64,000 nucleotides of DNA from JADJNY01 sp046349615 (GTDB taxonomy: Bacteria; Planctomycetota; UBA1135; GCA-002686595), in assembly GCA_046349615.1 (NCBI GenBank), contig JAXMBZ010000003.1, positions 310,001 to 374,000 on the forward strand. Reading direction: 5' to 3'. Both the position numbers and the translations under genes were made by a program. The notes beneath the pieces were generated by a model that saw only the letters and a program-made list of their open reading frames with translations, had not been told where the DNA came from and made no database searches. Every line of letters begins with the position of its first letter. Position 1 is the stretch's first letter. Of this stretch, positions 9,527 to 18,500 are shown in pieces.

Positions 9527-9732
9527 GGCGCCCGAGTCTCCCCGATTTCGGCGGGACTTCAAGCCAGAGCTACGCACGCCTTCGAGCCTGGGCGCGCCCA
9601 TCAACGCAAACGGGGAGCAGCAACAGAAGGGCTCCGTCGCAACCTCATGGAAGCGAAAGAGCCCCAGGCACGATCAGCACGGGAGGCCGCCGCGCCGGGG
9701 ATCGGCGAACCGCGCCCCGACGCGAAGAACCG

Positions 9733-10203
9733 TCAACAACCACACTCCAAGCTGACGAAGAGCAGGACGTCGATCGCGGCCGAGTTCGGACAGGGGTGGG
9801 CGCCCCACGTCTCTTCACCACTGTTCCCGCACGGGGCTGTGCAGCCGAATCGAGAGTCGATCTTGGCTGGGAATTCACCATCCAGAGGGGCTCCGCCTGA
9901 CTGACCATACACCCGCAGGCAGGTATACGGAGAAGGGCAGTTCGAACTGCCGTCGAAGTGGATGAAGAAGTAGATGCTACAGCTCGTGCAGGTCTGGCAA
10001 GTGATGGGGAAGTCCGTTCCAGAGTGACTGACGAAAGGCCCTGCACTGAAATCGTAACACGCCCCCTCCGGAGGAGCGAAAATGTCGATGTGTTGCGTGA
10101 GCGCACAGGTGCCGACACACTCGATTCCGGGCGGAAGGATCTGGACGGCCTGCGAAGTCACGGAAATCGCGACCAAAGTCGCAACAAGGTAGCTAATTTT
10201 CAT
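9733..10203 (-). CDS. Small cysteine-rich secreted protein, unknown
   Basis: A 156-residue protein with a convincing Sec signal peptide (MKISYLVATLVAISVTSQA, cleavage probably after residue 19). The mature part has 13 cysteines in pairs and clusters (CVGTC, CQTCTSC, CPSPYTC, CTAPC, CPNS, ECGC), suggesting a disulfide-stabilised extracellular or periplasmic fold, possibly metal-binding. Base composition is clearly lower in GC than the neighbours. It lies 53 nt after the one-TM protein gene on the same strand. No family is recognised. Confidence 0.7.
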   Translation of the reverse strand: MKISYLVATLVAISVTSQAVQILPPGIECVGTCALTQHIDIFAPPEGACYDFSAGPFVSHSGTDFPITCQTCTSCSIYFFIHFDGSSNCPSPYTCLRVYGQSGGAPLDGEFPAKIDSRFGCTAPCGNSGEETWGAHPCPNSAAIDVLLFVSLECGC

Positions 10204-10256
10204 GCGAGTCTCGTTTGGAAAAGGGAGTCTGCGGAAACAGAATCAGGGCGATCGCA

Positions 10257-10940
10257 TCACCGATCCTCGGCAAGGAGCTTCATTGCGTTGCTGCCGAACT
10301 CAAGGACGAGCGAGTACCAGTCAGCCTGCGGAGGATCCACGCCTGGTCGCAAATTGGAGAGCCGATCGGCCACATCACCCAGCAGCGGCGCCGCCAAGCG
10401 ATCGCAAGTATAGAAGCGCCCATTGATCGCGAAAGAGAGTGGCGCGTTTGGGCCCTGTTCGACGTCGAATCGCGACCCACCGCGCTCAGCTTGAACGACG
10501 GTTCCGATCCCTCGTTTCTCGATGAGAATGGCCGTAGCGGGCAGGATCACCGCGTTGGCATGTTCCAGGGTCGGCGCTTGCCCCAAATCACCAAGCGCTT
10601 TCTCGAGCATACGCCGACAACGACGCTCCCACTCGGGAGTTTGAACTAGCGAGGACCCCTGAGACTCCACAAGCAGCTCAGGCTTGGCGGGGGGAGTCTC
10701 AGTTGCGCCAAGAGACTCTCTCGTTCTTTCACTTTGAGGGGATTGATCGCCTGTGCTGTCCGACTGGTGAGCTACCGGCGTCTGCCTCGTACGTGGAGAG
10801 GCGATGGCCTCACCCCCGTCTGAGTGCATGCTAGTCCTGGCCAGGAGAGTTAGCGAGACCACGAGACTGAGAACCGCCAGCACAATCCCTGTCAACTTCC
10901 AGCGGGCGGAAGCGGACTTCTGAGTTCGCGCGAGTTCCAT
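10257..10940 (-). CDS. One-TM protein, unknown
   Basis: The ATG at 10940 (MELARTQ) is preferred over the longest frame because ggag sits 6 nt upstream and the preceding 45 codons show no protein character. The 227-residue protein has a basic N-terminus, one membrane helix at about residues 16-35 (LTGIVLAVLSLVVSLTLLA), a polar Ser/Thr/Pro/Gln linker (about 40-100) and a helical soluble domain rich in Leu/Ala/Arg ending in SNAMKLLAEDR. GC is lower than in the flanks, like the next gene, so the pair may have been acquired together. Function unknown. Confidence 0.65.
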   Translation of the reverse strand: MELARTQKSASARWKLTGIVLAVLSLVVSLTLLARTSMHSDGGEAIASPRTRQTPVAHQSDSTGDQSPQSERTRESLGATETPPAKPELLVESQGSSLVQTPEWERRCRRMLEKALGDLGQAPTLEHANAVILPATAILIEKRGIGTVVQAERGGSRFDVEQGPNAPLSFAINGRFYTCDRLAAPLLGDVADRLSNLRPGVDPPQADWYSLVLEFGSNAMKLLAEDR

Positions 10941-11137
10941 GGTGTGCTCCGCGCGGTGTGGGAAGTCCGCGCCGGACCGGAGAGTATCCGCCCCCCCCCG
11001 CCCGTCAAGGGTGCTAGACGACTCGAGCAAGATCCGATGGGATCGAACGGGCCAGATTCCCTGACAATCCCTCAATGGCGCAACGAGCCGACGCCAACCT
11101 CACGATTGGCACTTGAAGGCAACCAGAGCACCCGTGC

Positions 11138-12337
11138 TCACCGCACCGGCTGCCCCGACAGCTTCAAGAACGGCGTGATGTCGACCTGATACCGCCGCAG
11201 CATCGCGGAGCGCCACTGGCTGAACTCGAGCTCCTCGATCCCGCGCGCCTTCAAATCCGCCTCGACGCGCGGCGCGAGCTCGCGCCACGTCCCTTGGATC
11301 GGCTCCGGCCGCGCTTCGACCTTCGCGAGCAGCCACGCGCCCTGGTTGTAGCGCGGCTCGCTGACCTGCCCGACCGGCGTCTCGAACGCGAGCTTGCTCA
11401 TCGCGGTGTCCGAGCGCACGACCGGCGGCACGCGCCCGCCTTCCTTCGCGGAGCCGTCGACGCTGAGCCGCTTCGCGACGTCCTCGAAAGCCTCGCCCTT
11501 CGCGAGCGCGTCCTGCACGGTGCGCACGTCGCCCTCGCTCTTCACGACGATCACGCGCACGACGGCGTGTTCGCTCTGGAGCAGGAACGCGCGCGTCACG
11601 CGCTCGGCGAGCAGTTGGTTGAGCGCGTCGGCGCGCATCTGCTCGCGGTACGAGAGCGGATCGAGGCCGAGCACCTGGTCGACCCACGCGTCGAGCGTGA
11701 CGCCGGGACGACGCTTCTGGATCTCCTTCTCGGTCTCGGCGACGGCGGCTTCGTACGTCGACTTCTGGAGCTCGGGCGCGATCTCGACGCCGAGACGCGC
11801 GGCCTCCGCGGAAACGAGGCGCGTGAGCACGAGGTGGTCGAGTTCGTCGAGCGCTTCCGCGGACTTGTGGTGCACCCACTGCGCCATCAGATCGCGCACG
11901 TCGACGGGCTTGCCCGCGACGACCGCGACGGCGAGCGTGCCGTTCGGCGCGGGCGCGGCGGCGTTCGCAGGGTTCGAGCCCTGCGTCGCACCCGCGGGCG
12001 CGGAGCCGTTCGAGCTCGCGTTCGGCGCCGTGTTCGAGTTCGTCGCCGCGTTCGCGTTCGCGCCGACCCCCGCGCTCGGCGCCGCCTTCACCGGCGCGCT
12101 CGGAGTCGTCGTCGCACCGTTCGACGGCGCGCCGGAGTTCGCGCTCGTCCCCGTTGCGCTCGGCGCGCCGCCCGCGTTCGAGGCGCTCGCCGCGTTCGGC
12201 GCGGGGTTCGTGCTCTCGGCGGCGGGCTTCGGCGTCCACGCGATCGGCTCGGAGACGGGACGCGGGTTCGGCGCGGCGCCGCACGCGGCGAGCGCGAGGA
12301 CGAAGGCAGGGAGCATCGATTCGACCTTCCGTTCCAT
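11138..12337 (-). CDS. PPIC-type peptidyl-prolyl isomerase lipoprotein
   Basis: Starts at the ATG at 12337, which overlaps the upstream stop codon (TGATG), coupling it to the preceding gene. The N-terminus is a lipoprotein signal with lipobox LAAC (C19). A low-complexity Ala/Asn/Thr/Ser/Pro linker (about 30-125) separates it from a SurA-like helical region (VHHKSAEALDELDHLVLTRLVSAEAARLGVEI) and a parvulin domain (VVRVIVVKSEGDVRTVQDAL, GEAFEDVAKRLSVDGSAKEGGRVPPV, FETPVGQVSEP). It likely aids folding of exported substrates and closes the pseudopilin gene run. The long frame extending upstream to 14065 is a shadow of the neighbouring gene. Confidence 0.8.
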   Translation of the reverse strand: MERKVESMLPAFVLALAACGAAPNPRPVSEPIAWTPKPAAESTNPAPNAASASNAGGAPSATGTSANSGAPSNGATTTPSAPVKAAPSAGVGANANAATNSNTAPNASSNGSAPAGATQGSNPANAAAPAPNGTLAVAVVAGKPVDVRDLMAQWVHHKSAEALDELDHLVLTRLVSAEAARLGVEIAPELQKSTYEAAVAETEKEIQKRRPGVTLDAWVDQVLGLDPLSYREQMRADALNQLLAERVTRAFLLQSEHAVVRVIVVKSEGDVRTVQDALAKGEAFEDVAKRLSVDGSAKEGGRVPPVVRSDTAMSKLAFETPVGQVSEPRYNQGAWLLAKVEARPEPIQGTWRELAPRVEADLKARGIEELEFSQWRSAMLRRYQVDITPFLKLSGQPVR

Positions 12338-13854
12338 CAGCGATACAGGATGCGGCGGATGCCGCCGATGCCGTGGCAGGTGTCGCACTCGCGCTTGAGG
12401 TCGGTCGACTGCTTGCCGATCGCGCTGCGCGACACGTTCGCGCCGGCGAGCGCGTACTCGATCACGCCCTTGCCGCCGCACGTCGGGCAGGCCTGGATCA
12501 TCGGCTTCGGGTTGACCTCGAAGTCGCCGGAGTTCTCGACGTAGTACGCGAGGACCCAGTTCGCGCGCGCAGTCAGCGGGAACTCCTTCCAGAAGCCCTC
12601 GCGGTCCTCCTTCTTCTCGTCGGCGCTCTGCGCGCGCCGCGCGACCTCCTGCGCGGCGAGGAACTGCTTCACCTTGTTCGCGAGGTCCGCGCGCGCCTTG
12701 TCGGCTTCGCTCTCGGGCTTCTTGTCCGCGCCCGTTTCGTTCTCGTCGTAGCCGCGCAGCGCCGCGGCCTTGCCGAGCAGCCACGTTCCGAGGCCGTACG
12801 ACGCGGTCAGGTAGCGCACCTTCTTGCGGCCCTTCCAGAGCTGGCGCGCCGTGTCCTCGTTCGCTTCCTTCGAGATCTTCGCGAGGTCCTTCGCGGTCGC
12901 CGCGGCGACGTCCTGCTTCAACTTGTCGTCGAGGTACGCCATCGCCTCCTCGAGCGTCTTCGACGCGGCTTCGCGCGCGAGCCGGCCCGCGTGGAAGTTC
13001 CAGGCGCGGACGACCTCCTTCGACAGGAACTCCGTGCGCGCCTTGATGACGCGGTCGTGCTTCTTCTTCGCCTCGGGGAGGAGCGCGCTCTGCGGGTACT
13101 TGTCCTTGAACGCGTCGGCGCGCGCGAGCGCTTCGTCGAACTTCGCGCGCTTCGTGAGCTGGTCGATCTCGGAGAGGTACTCGAGCTCCGCCTGCGCTTT
13201 CGCCTTCTCCTGCGCGCGCGCGAGGGCCTGGGCGAGTTCCGCCTTCTTGAAGTTCGGGTCGAGCTCCCCGCACTTCTGGTAATGCTGGATCGCGCGCGCG
13301 AAGTCGAAGACGCCTTCGCAATCCTGCGCGACCTGCCAATGGCCGTCGGGCTTCGAGACGTCGTTGCGCGCGAGCGACTGACCGTAGAGCTCCTCGAGCG
13401 TGTAGATCTCGCGCGCCGGGACTTGCACGACGTCGCTCGCCTGCGCGATCTCCGACTTCGGGATCGGGATCGTCGCGCTCGCGGTCTTCATCAGGATCGC
13501 GTCCGCGGTGCGGTCGACGATCTTGCCGACGAACTCGAGGCCCTTCACCGTCACGATCCGGTCGGCGGAGACGAGCAGCTCGTCGCTCGTCAGGTCGACG
13601 TAGCCGAAGCGCGTGCGCAGCTCCCGCTCTTCCGCCGGATCGAGCAGCGACCAGCCGAGGCGCACGAGCCCGCCCGTGTCGAGCCGCTGGAACACGAGGC
13701 CCTCCGGATCGTGCGACTGCACGGAGCCCCACTGGATCGCGCCCGAGCGCAGACGGAGCATCGTCGCCGCGTCGGGCGCGGCGGCCTCCTGCGCGCGCGC
13801 GAGCGGAGCGAGGACCAGCACGAAGGCCGCGAGGAACGAAGGGATGGGCTGCAT
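12337..13854 (-). CDS. Exported protein with DnaJ-like zinc finger, unknown
   Basis: A 505-residue protein with a Sec signal peptide (MQPIPSFLAAFVLVLAPLARA). An N-terminal beta-rich part (about 25-135, with LRLRSGAIQWGSV and VTVKGLEFVGKIVDRTADAI) is followed by a long helical, TPR-like and Lys/Ala-rich region (about 160-430). The C-terminus holds two CxxCxGxG-type motifs, CPTCGGKG and CDTCHGIGG, like half of the DnaJ cysteine-rich domain. Such a zinc finger on an exported protein is unusual. It lies 24 nt after GspI and overlaps the PPIase lipoprotein gene, so it belongs to the pseudopilin run. No function is assigned. Confidence 0.75.
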   Translation of the reverse strand: MQPIPSFLAAFVLVLAPLARAQEAAAPDAATMLRLRSGAIQWGSVQSHDPEGLVFQRLDTGGLVRLGWSLLDPAEERELRTRFGYVDLTSDELLVSADRIVTVKGLEFVGKIVDRTADAILMKTASATIPIPKSEIAQASDVVQVPAREIYTLEELYGQSLARNDVSKPDGHWQVAQDCEGVFDFARAIQHYQKCGELDPNFKKAELAQALARAQEKAKAQAELEYLSEIDQLTKRAKFDEALARADAFKDKYPQSALLPEAKKKHDRVIKARTEFLSKEVVRAWNFHAGRLAREAASKTLEEAMAYLDDKLKQDVAAATAKDLAKISKEANEDTARQLWKGRKKVRYLTASYGLGTWLLGKAAALRGYDENETGADKKPESEADKARADLANKVKQFLAAQEVARRAQSADEKKEDREGFWKEFPLTARANWVLAYYVENSGDFEVNPKPMIQACPTCGGKGVIEYALAGANVSRSAIGKQSTDLKRECDTCHGIGGIRRILYR

Positions 13855-13878
13855 GGCGTCTCCAGCATACGGGGCGCC

Positions 13879-14409
13879 CTACTTGGGCGCCTTGTCGTTC
13901 GTGTTCGTGGGCTTGGGCGGGTTCGAGTTCGCGGGCGGCGCGCCCTCGACGAAACGGCGGCGCAGGCGCTCGCCGAAGCCGAGCTCCTGCACGAATAGGG
14001 TCGTGAAGCGGCGCTCGCGGCGCACGCCGGCGCTCGCCCACGAAAGCTCGACGTCGACGCGCCACTCCTTCGCGCGCGCGGGGTTCTGCGTCGCGGTCGC
14101 GGAGTAGACGATGCCGCTGTCGCCTTGGAGCTCGCGCTCGACGATCGGCTTCGGCGCGCCGAGTTCGCCCGCTCCGTTCGCCGCGTTCGGGTCGAACGGG
14201 AAGAGCGTCTCCTCGAGGTCCGCGAGCACGGCCTCCGTCGCGGAGGCGGCCTCGGTGCGGAGCTGCGCGGTGCGCGTCAACGAAGCGCCCGTCGTCAGGA
14301 GCCCGAGGATCGCGACCATGCCGAACAGCAGGATCCCGAGCGCGAGCACGACCTCGAGGATCGTGAACGCGGCGCGCGAGCGCGCGGAGTGAGTCGCTCG
14401 GAGCTTCAT
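13879..14409 (-). CDS. Type II secretion minor pseudopilin, GspI/PilV-like
   Basis: Starts at ATG 14409, overlapping the GspJ stop (ATGA). The prepilin signal is AAFTILEVVLALGILLFGMV, with Glu5 after the presumed cleavage site and a hydrophobic helix. The rest (176 residues in all) contains RTAQLRTEAASATEAVLADLEETLF and VDVELSWASAGVRRERRFTTLFVQ, the helix then short beta segment expected of GspI-like proteins. The tail is Pro/Asn/Lys-rich. The upstream extension of this frame is a shadow. By position after GspJ and GspK it should be part of the pseudopilus tip complex. Confidence 0.85.
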   Translation of the reverse strand: MKLRATHSARSRAAFTILEVVLALGILLFGMVAILGLLTTGASLTRTAQLRTEAASATEAVLADLEETLFPFDPNAANGAGELGAPKPIVERELQGDSGIVYSATATQNPARAKEWRVDVELSWASAGVRRERRFTTLFVQELGFGERLRRRFVEGAPPANSNPPKPTNTNDKAPK

Positions 14410-15545
14410 CGCAGGTCCCAATCCTCCCGGCACGTCGGAACGGTCGCCTCGCGCACGAGGCGCTCGCCGAAATGGACCATCGTGCGCGCCTCGTGCAGCG
14501 TCGCGGTCGTCCCGCGCTGCGCGCGTTGCACGGAGACCTGCGCGCCGTCGATCGAGACGACCTTCATCCACTCGGCGTCGACGAGCACGTAGCGGTCCGG
14601 GCCGAACGGGAGGTAGCGCGCGTCGTCGACGCGGAACGAGCCGTCGCCCGTGTCCATCGGCTCGAGCGTGATCGTGCGGCGCTGGCGGTCGATCGGGCGC
14701 TCGCACTCGAGCTCGATGCGCACGCGCCGCGGGAGGAGCGCGCGCTCGCGCGGCGTCGCGAGCCCGGGCAGCGCTTCGTTCCACGGGTGCACGTCGGCGT
14801 CGGGGCGCCCCTTCCCCCACGCATCCCACGACGCGGCGACGGTGTCGAGCGAACCGGTGCGGTTCCAACCGTCGTGCACGATCGACGTCGGCGTCGCGAG
14901 CAGGATCTCCATCCAGAGCACGCCGCCGGTGACGGGCTCCGTCGCGCCGGCGGGCGGACGGTTCGACGCGCCGAAGAAGTCGTTCGCGAAGAAGGACTTC
15001 GTGCGCGCGTCGCCGACGAGGCGCTCGCCGCGCCAGAGGAGCCCCTCTGCGCGCGCCGCTTTGTCCTTGAACGACGCGGGCGCGACCATCCAGAGCACCT
15101 CGACGAGTCCGGCGGACGCGGGCTCGAGCTCCAACATGCCGTCGTCGCGCTCCGCGCGCGGCGGAGCGTCGCGCGCGAGCAGGCGCTCGACATCCGCGGC
15201 GCTCGCCTGGCGCACGAGGCGCACGCGCGGCCACTTCGTCTCCATCGTGCCGTTCCCGTCCGTGTCGAACGCGACCCACTCGAGCACGAGGTCGCCGCGC
15301 GCTCCGGGCTCGAGGCCCGCGAAGTCGGCCGCGATCTCCTCCTGCACGGCGCTCGACATCTCGAGCAGGCTGCGGCGCGTCTCGCCGGTGCGCCACGTCG
15401 TGAGCGAGCGGTCGACGAGCTGGAACACCGCGACCATGAGCAGCGCGAAGAGCCCGAGCGCGATCACGAGCTCGATCAGCGTGAGACCGCGCCGCGTGCG
15501 CGCCTGTTCGCCGATCGGGAGTCGATGCGACGCGACGCGCTTCAT
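14406..15545 (-). CDS. Type II secretion pseudopilin, GspJ-like, with extra C-terminal module
   Basis: ATG at 15545 overlaps the GspK stop (ATGA). The prepilin leader and helix are GLTLIELVIALGLFALLMVAVFQLV. At 379 residues it is nearly twice a usual GspJ (about 200). The added part includes a body ending in the RRVRIELECERPIDRQRRTITL strand typical of GspJ, then residues about 319-359 (VLVDAEWMKVV..., QRAQRGTTATLHEARTMVHF), which resemble a module repeated in the neighbouring giant GspK. The protein should be a minor pseudopilin of the tip complex. Confidence 0.82.
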   Translation of the reverse strand: MKRVASHRLPIGEQARTRRGLTLIELVIALGLFALLMVAVFQLVDRSLTTWRTGETRRSLLEMSSAVQEEIAADFAGLEPGARGDLVLEWVAFDTDGNGTMETKWPRVRLVRQASAADVERLLARDAPPRAERDDGMLELEPASAGLVEVLWMVAPASFKDKAARAEGLLWRGERLVGDARTKSFFANDFFGASNRPPAGATEPVTGGVLWMEILLATPTSIVHDGWNRTGSLDTVAASWDAWGKGRPDADVHPWNEALPGLATPRERALLPRRVRIELECERPIDRQRRTITLEPMDTGDGSFRVDDARYLPFGPDRYVLVDAEWMKVVSIDGAQVSVQRAQRGTTATLHEARTMVHFGERLVREATVPTCREDWDLR

Positions 15546-18500
15546 CGTTCGACGCTCCGCAAGGTCAGGTTCGGCGCGTACGACGTCACGCCGAGGTGCC
15601 TCAAGCGCGGCGTCTGCCGCCAACCGTGCGACAGGCCGGTCTTCGCGTCGAACGCGCCCTTCGCGTACTGCACGAAGACGCGCCAATCGACGCGATCGGA
15701 CTGCCTGCCGATCGGGAGCGAATGCCCCTTCTCGTCGCCGGTCCAGAAGAGCGCGAGGCGCTTGTCCTGCTCGGGGTCCGCGTCCCACGGCGCGTTCGGG
15801 TCCGTGCGCAGGAGCACGCCGATCTGCGCCGCGTCCGCGTCCTCCTTCTCGAAGAAGCAGCCCGTCCAGAACGCCGCGGGTTGCGATGCGGAGAAGCCGA
15901 AGTACGCGAGCTCGCTCGCGTCGGCGCGCTGCGCCCAGCGATCCCAGTAGCGGAACGGGAAGAGGATCACGGCTTCGCCCGCGGAGTGCGCGGCGGGGGT
16001 CGTGCCGAAGCGGCCGCGGAAGAGGCCCTCGCCCTGCGCGTCCATCTTGCCGGGCTGCATCGAGCCCTTCGGCATGCCGAGGCCCGTGCCCTCGAGGCGC
16101 GTGTAGTGGATCAGCTCGTCGCCGATCAGCACGGTCCCTTCGTTCGGGAACTCCTCCGCGTTCGCGAGCGGGATCAGCGCGTCGCTCGGACCGATGCCGC
16201 TCGCGAGGAACGACACGGTGACGTGTTCGAGGAGCGACACGGGCTCCGTCGCCTCGTGCGGCTGCGGGCGCGTGCCGAGCAGACCGCGGCCGTTCGCGCA
16301 GAGCTGGAGCGTCCCCTGCGAGGGATCGCGCTGGTCGTAGGCGACGACCTCGTCGCCGATGCGCAGGAGGCCCGCGTCCTCGGGGAGCTCGTTCAGGAAC
16401 TCGTAGTCGAGCCGGAAGTCGACGCCCGCGATGCGCACGGCCTTCGGGACGACCTTGAGCATCAGGTCCTGCTCGCGCACCGTCTGGCCGTCGAGGATCA
16501 AGCTCGCGCCGGGGAACGGCTTCGAGGCTCCGATCGCGACTTGGAAGCGCAGCGTGTCGCCGAAGACGATCTCGTCGACGACCGCGTTCGGCACGCCGCC
16601 GCCGCGCCCGTCGTACGCGCCGCCGACGACCGCGCGGTTCACCTGCCGCGGCAGCTCGCCGGACGGGTAGCAGACGAGGCGCGTGATCTCGCGCGTGTCG
16701 TACACGGGCTCGTTCGCACTGCCCGACGCGGTGCCGGGCGTCAGCGGCTCGGGCGAGCGCTGCTTCAAGCCGACGTAGAAGTACTGGAGCAGCTCGGGCT
16801 CCTGCGCGTTCGAGTCGTCGGGCGGATCCGTCGGCGGATCCGCGACGGTCGCGGCGGACGAGCCCTGCGCCTGCTGCCACCACGCGAACTTGTTGATCGG
16901 ACTCGGACGGTGCGCGTGGTGCACGCGCACGGGCCAGCCGGGGTGATCGCTGTTCGCGCCGACGAGGAACGCCGCGTCCATCGCGCCGGGACGTCCGCCG
17001 CTGATGCCGCGCTCGTTGAGCGCGAAGACGGGGAGCACCTCGAGCCCCGCGTTGTGCTGGTGCGTGAACGTGCCGAACACGCCGCGGAACTGGAAGCGCG
17101 ACGACGCCGCGTCGCTGAGCGGGAAGTCCTTGTTCGTCGTCTTGCCGATGCGCGGTTCCCAGTTCGGTGAGTACTGCGCGCTCGGCGCCGCGCTCGCGAC
17201 GGCGGGCGCGACGAGGAGCGCGTCCTTCGCACCGCCCTCCATCGAGTCCGCGCCCTCCGCGAGCATCCCGCCGCCGGACGCTCCGCCGCCCGGAGTCCCG
17301 CCGCCGCCGCCGCCCGGTCCGCCTCCGCCGCCCGTCGGCGGCTGGTAGTTCGGCGGCGCGTTGCGGCCGGTGAGCACGTTGAACAGCCAGCGCAGCGCCT
17401 TCGGCGCGGTGCGCACGAGCTGGCCCTGGCCGACGACGAAGTCGTCGTAGCGCACCCACTCCGTGTTCTCGGCGTCGTCGACGTGCGTGATCTGCGCGAA
17501 GTGCGAGAGCCCGTCCTGCGGGTGGTAGTCCGTCGCCGACGCGCTCGGCACCGCGAGCGAGATCGGCACGACGAACGTCGACGCGCTGATCTGCGCGTTG
17601 AACTGCGTGAAGAACGTCTGGTAGTTCGTCACGAACGCGCGCCGCATCCCCGCGCCGGTGACGTCGAGCAGGTTCGTCAGCCAGCCCGCGTTGTCCGCGG
17701 CGAGCGTCGGGAGCTCGCTCGGCGCGATCCCGCGCGCCGCGATGTTCAGCGTCGTGCCCGACCAGCCGCTGTAGCGGATGATCTCGATGCCGCCGAGCGG
17801 CGCGCCGGGCACGGTCTGGCGCACCTGCGCGGGGCTCGCCCACTGGATCACGGCCGCGTAGCCGCCGCCCGAGTGGAACGCCTTCATGAAGGTCTCGGGC
17901 GCCTGCGACGCGTCGTCGGCGGACGCGAGCACGAGCCCCGTCACCGTCGACTGCGCCTCCATCCCGTTCCCGAGCGTGAACGGCCCGAACGCGCCGAGCA
18001 GCACGATCGGATCGCCCTGCGGCGTGCTCGCGCCGACGACGGCGGTCGCCTTCGCGACGCGCCACGGTCCGAGCTCGTTCGCGAGCGTCGAGTGTCCCGT
18101 CGGCACGCGCGTCGCGATCGGCGCGCTGTAGCCGTAGAGCTCGACCGGCGTGCCCGCTTCGTGCGTCGTCGAGATCGTCGCGAGGTTCACCGGCACGTCG
18201 ACGCCGGGATACTCCGCGACGGCGGTCGTGTCCGTCGACGTGTACTGCTCGCGCGCGGTGCGTCCGCCGAAGCCCGCGAGGCGGCCCGTCTCCTGGCGGC
18301 GCGCGCTCATCGAGCCGTTCTGCACGACGACCTCGACGAGCTCGTTGCCGATCTTGACGCAGCACTCGGGCGGGAAACCCTCGACGGATTCGACGGGGAT
18401 CTCGCCCGTGCTCTGTCCGACCGAGCCCGTCAGGCGCGTGAGCCCCGGACGACGCACGCCGTGGAAGAGCCCGTTGACGCGCAGGTCCATCTGGCTCGGA

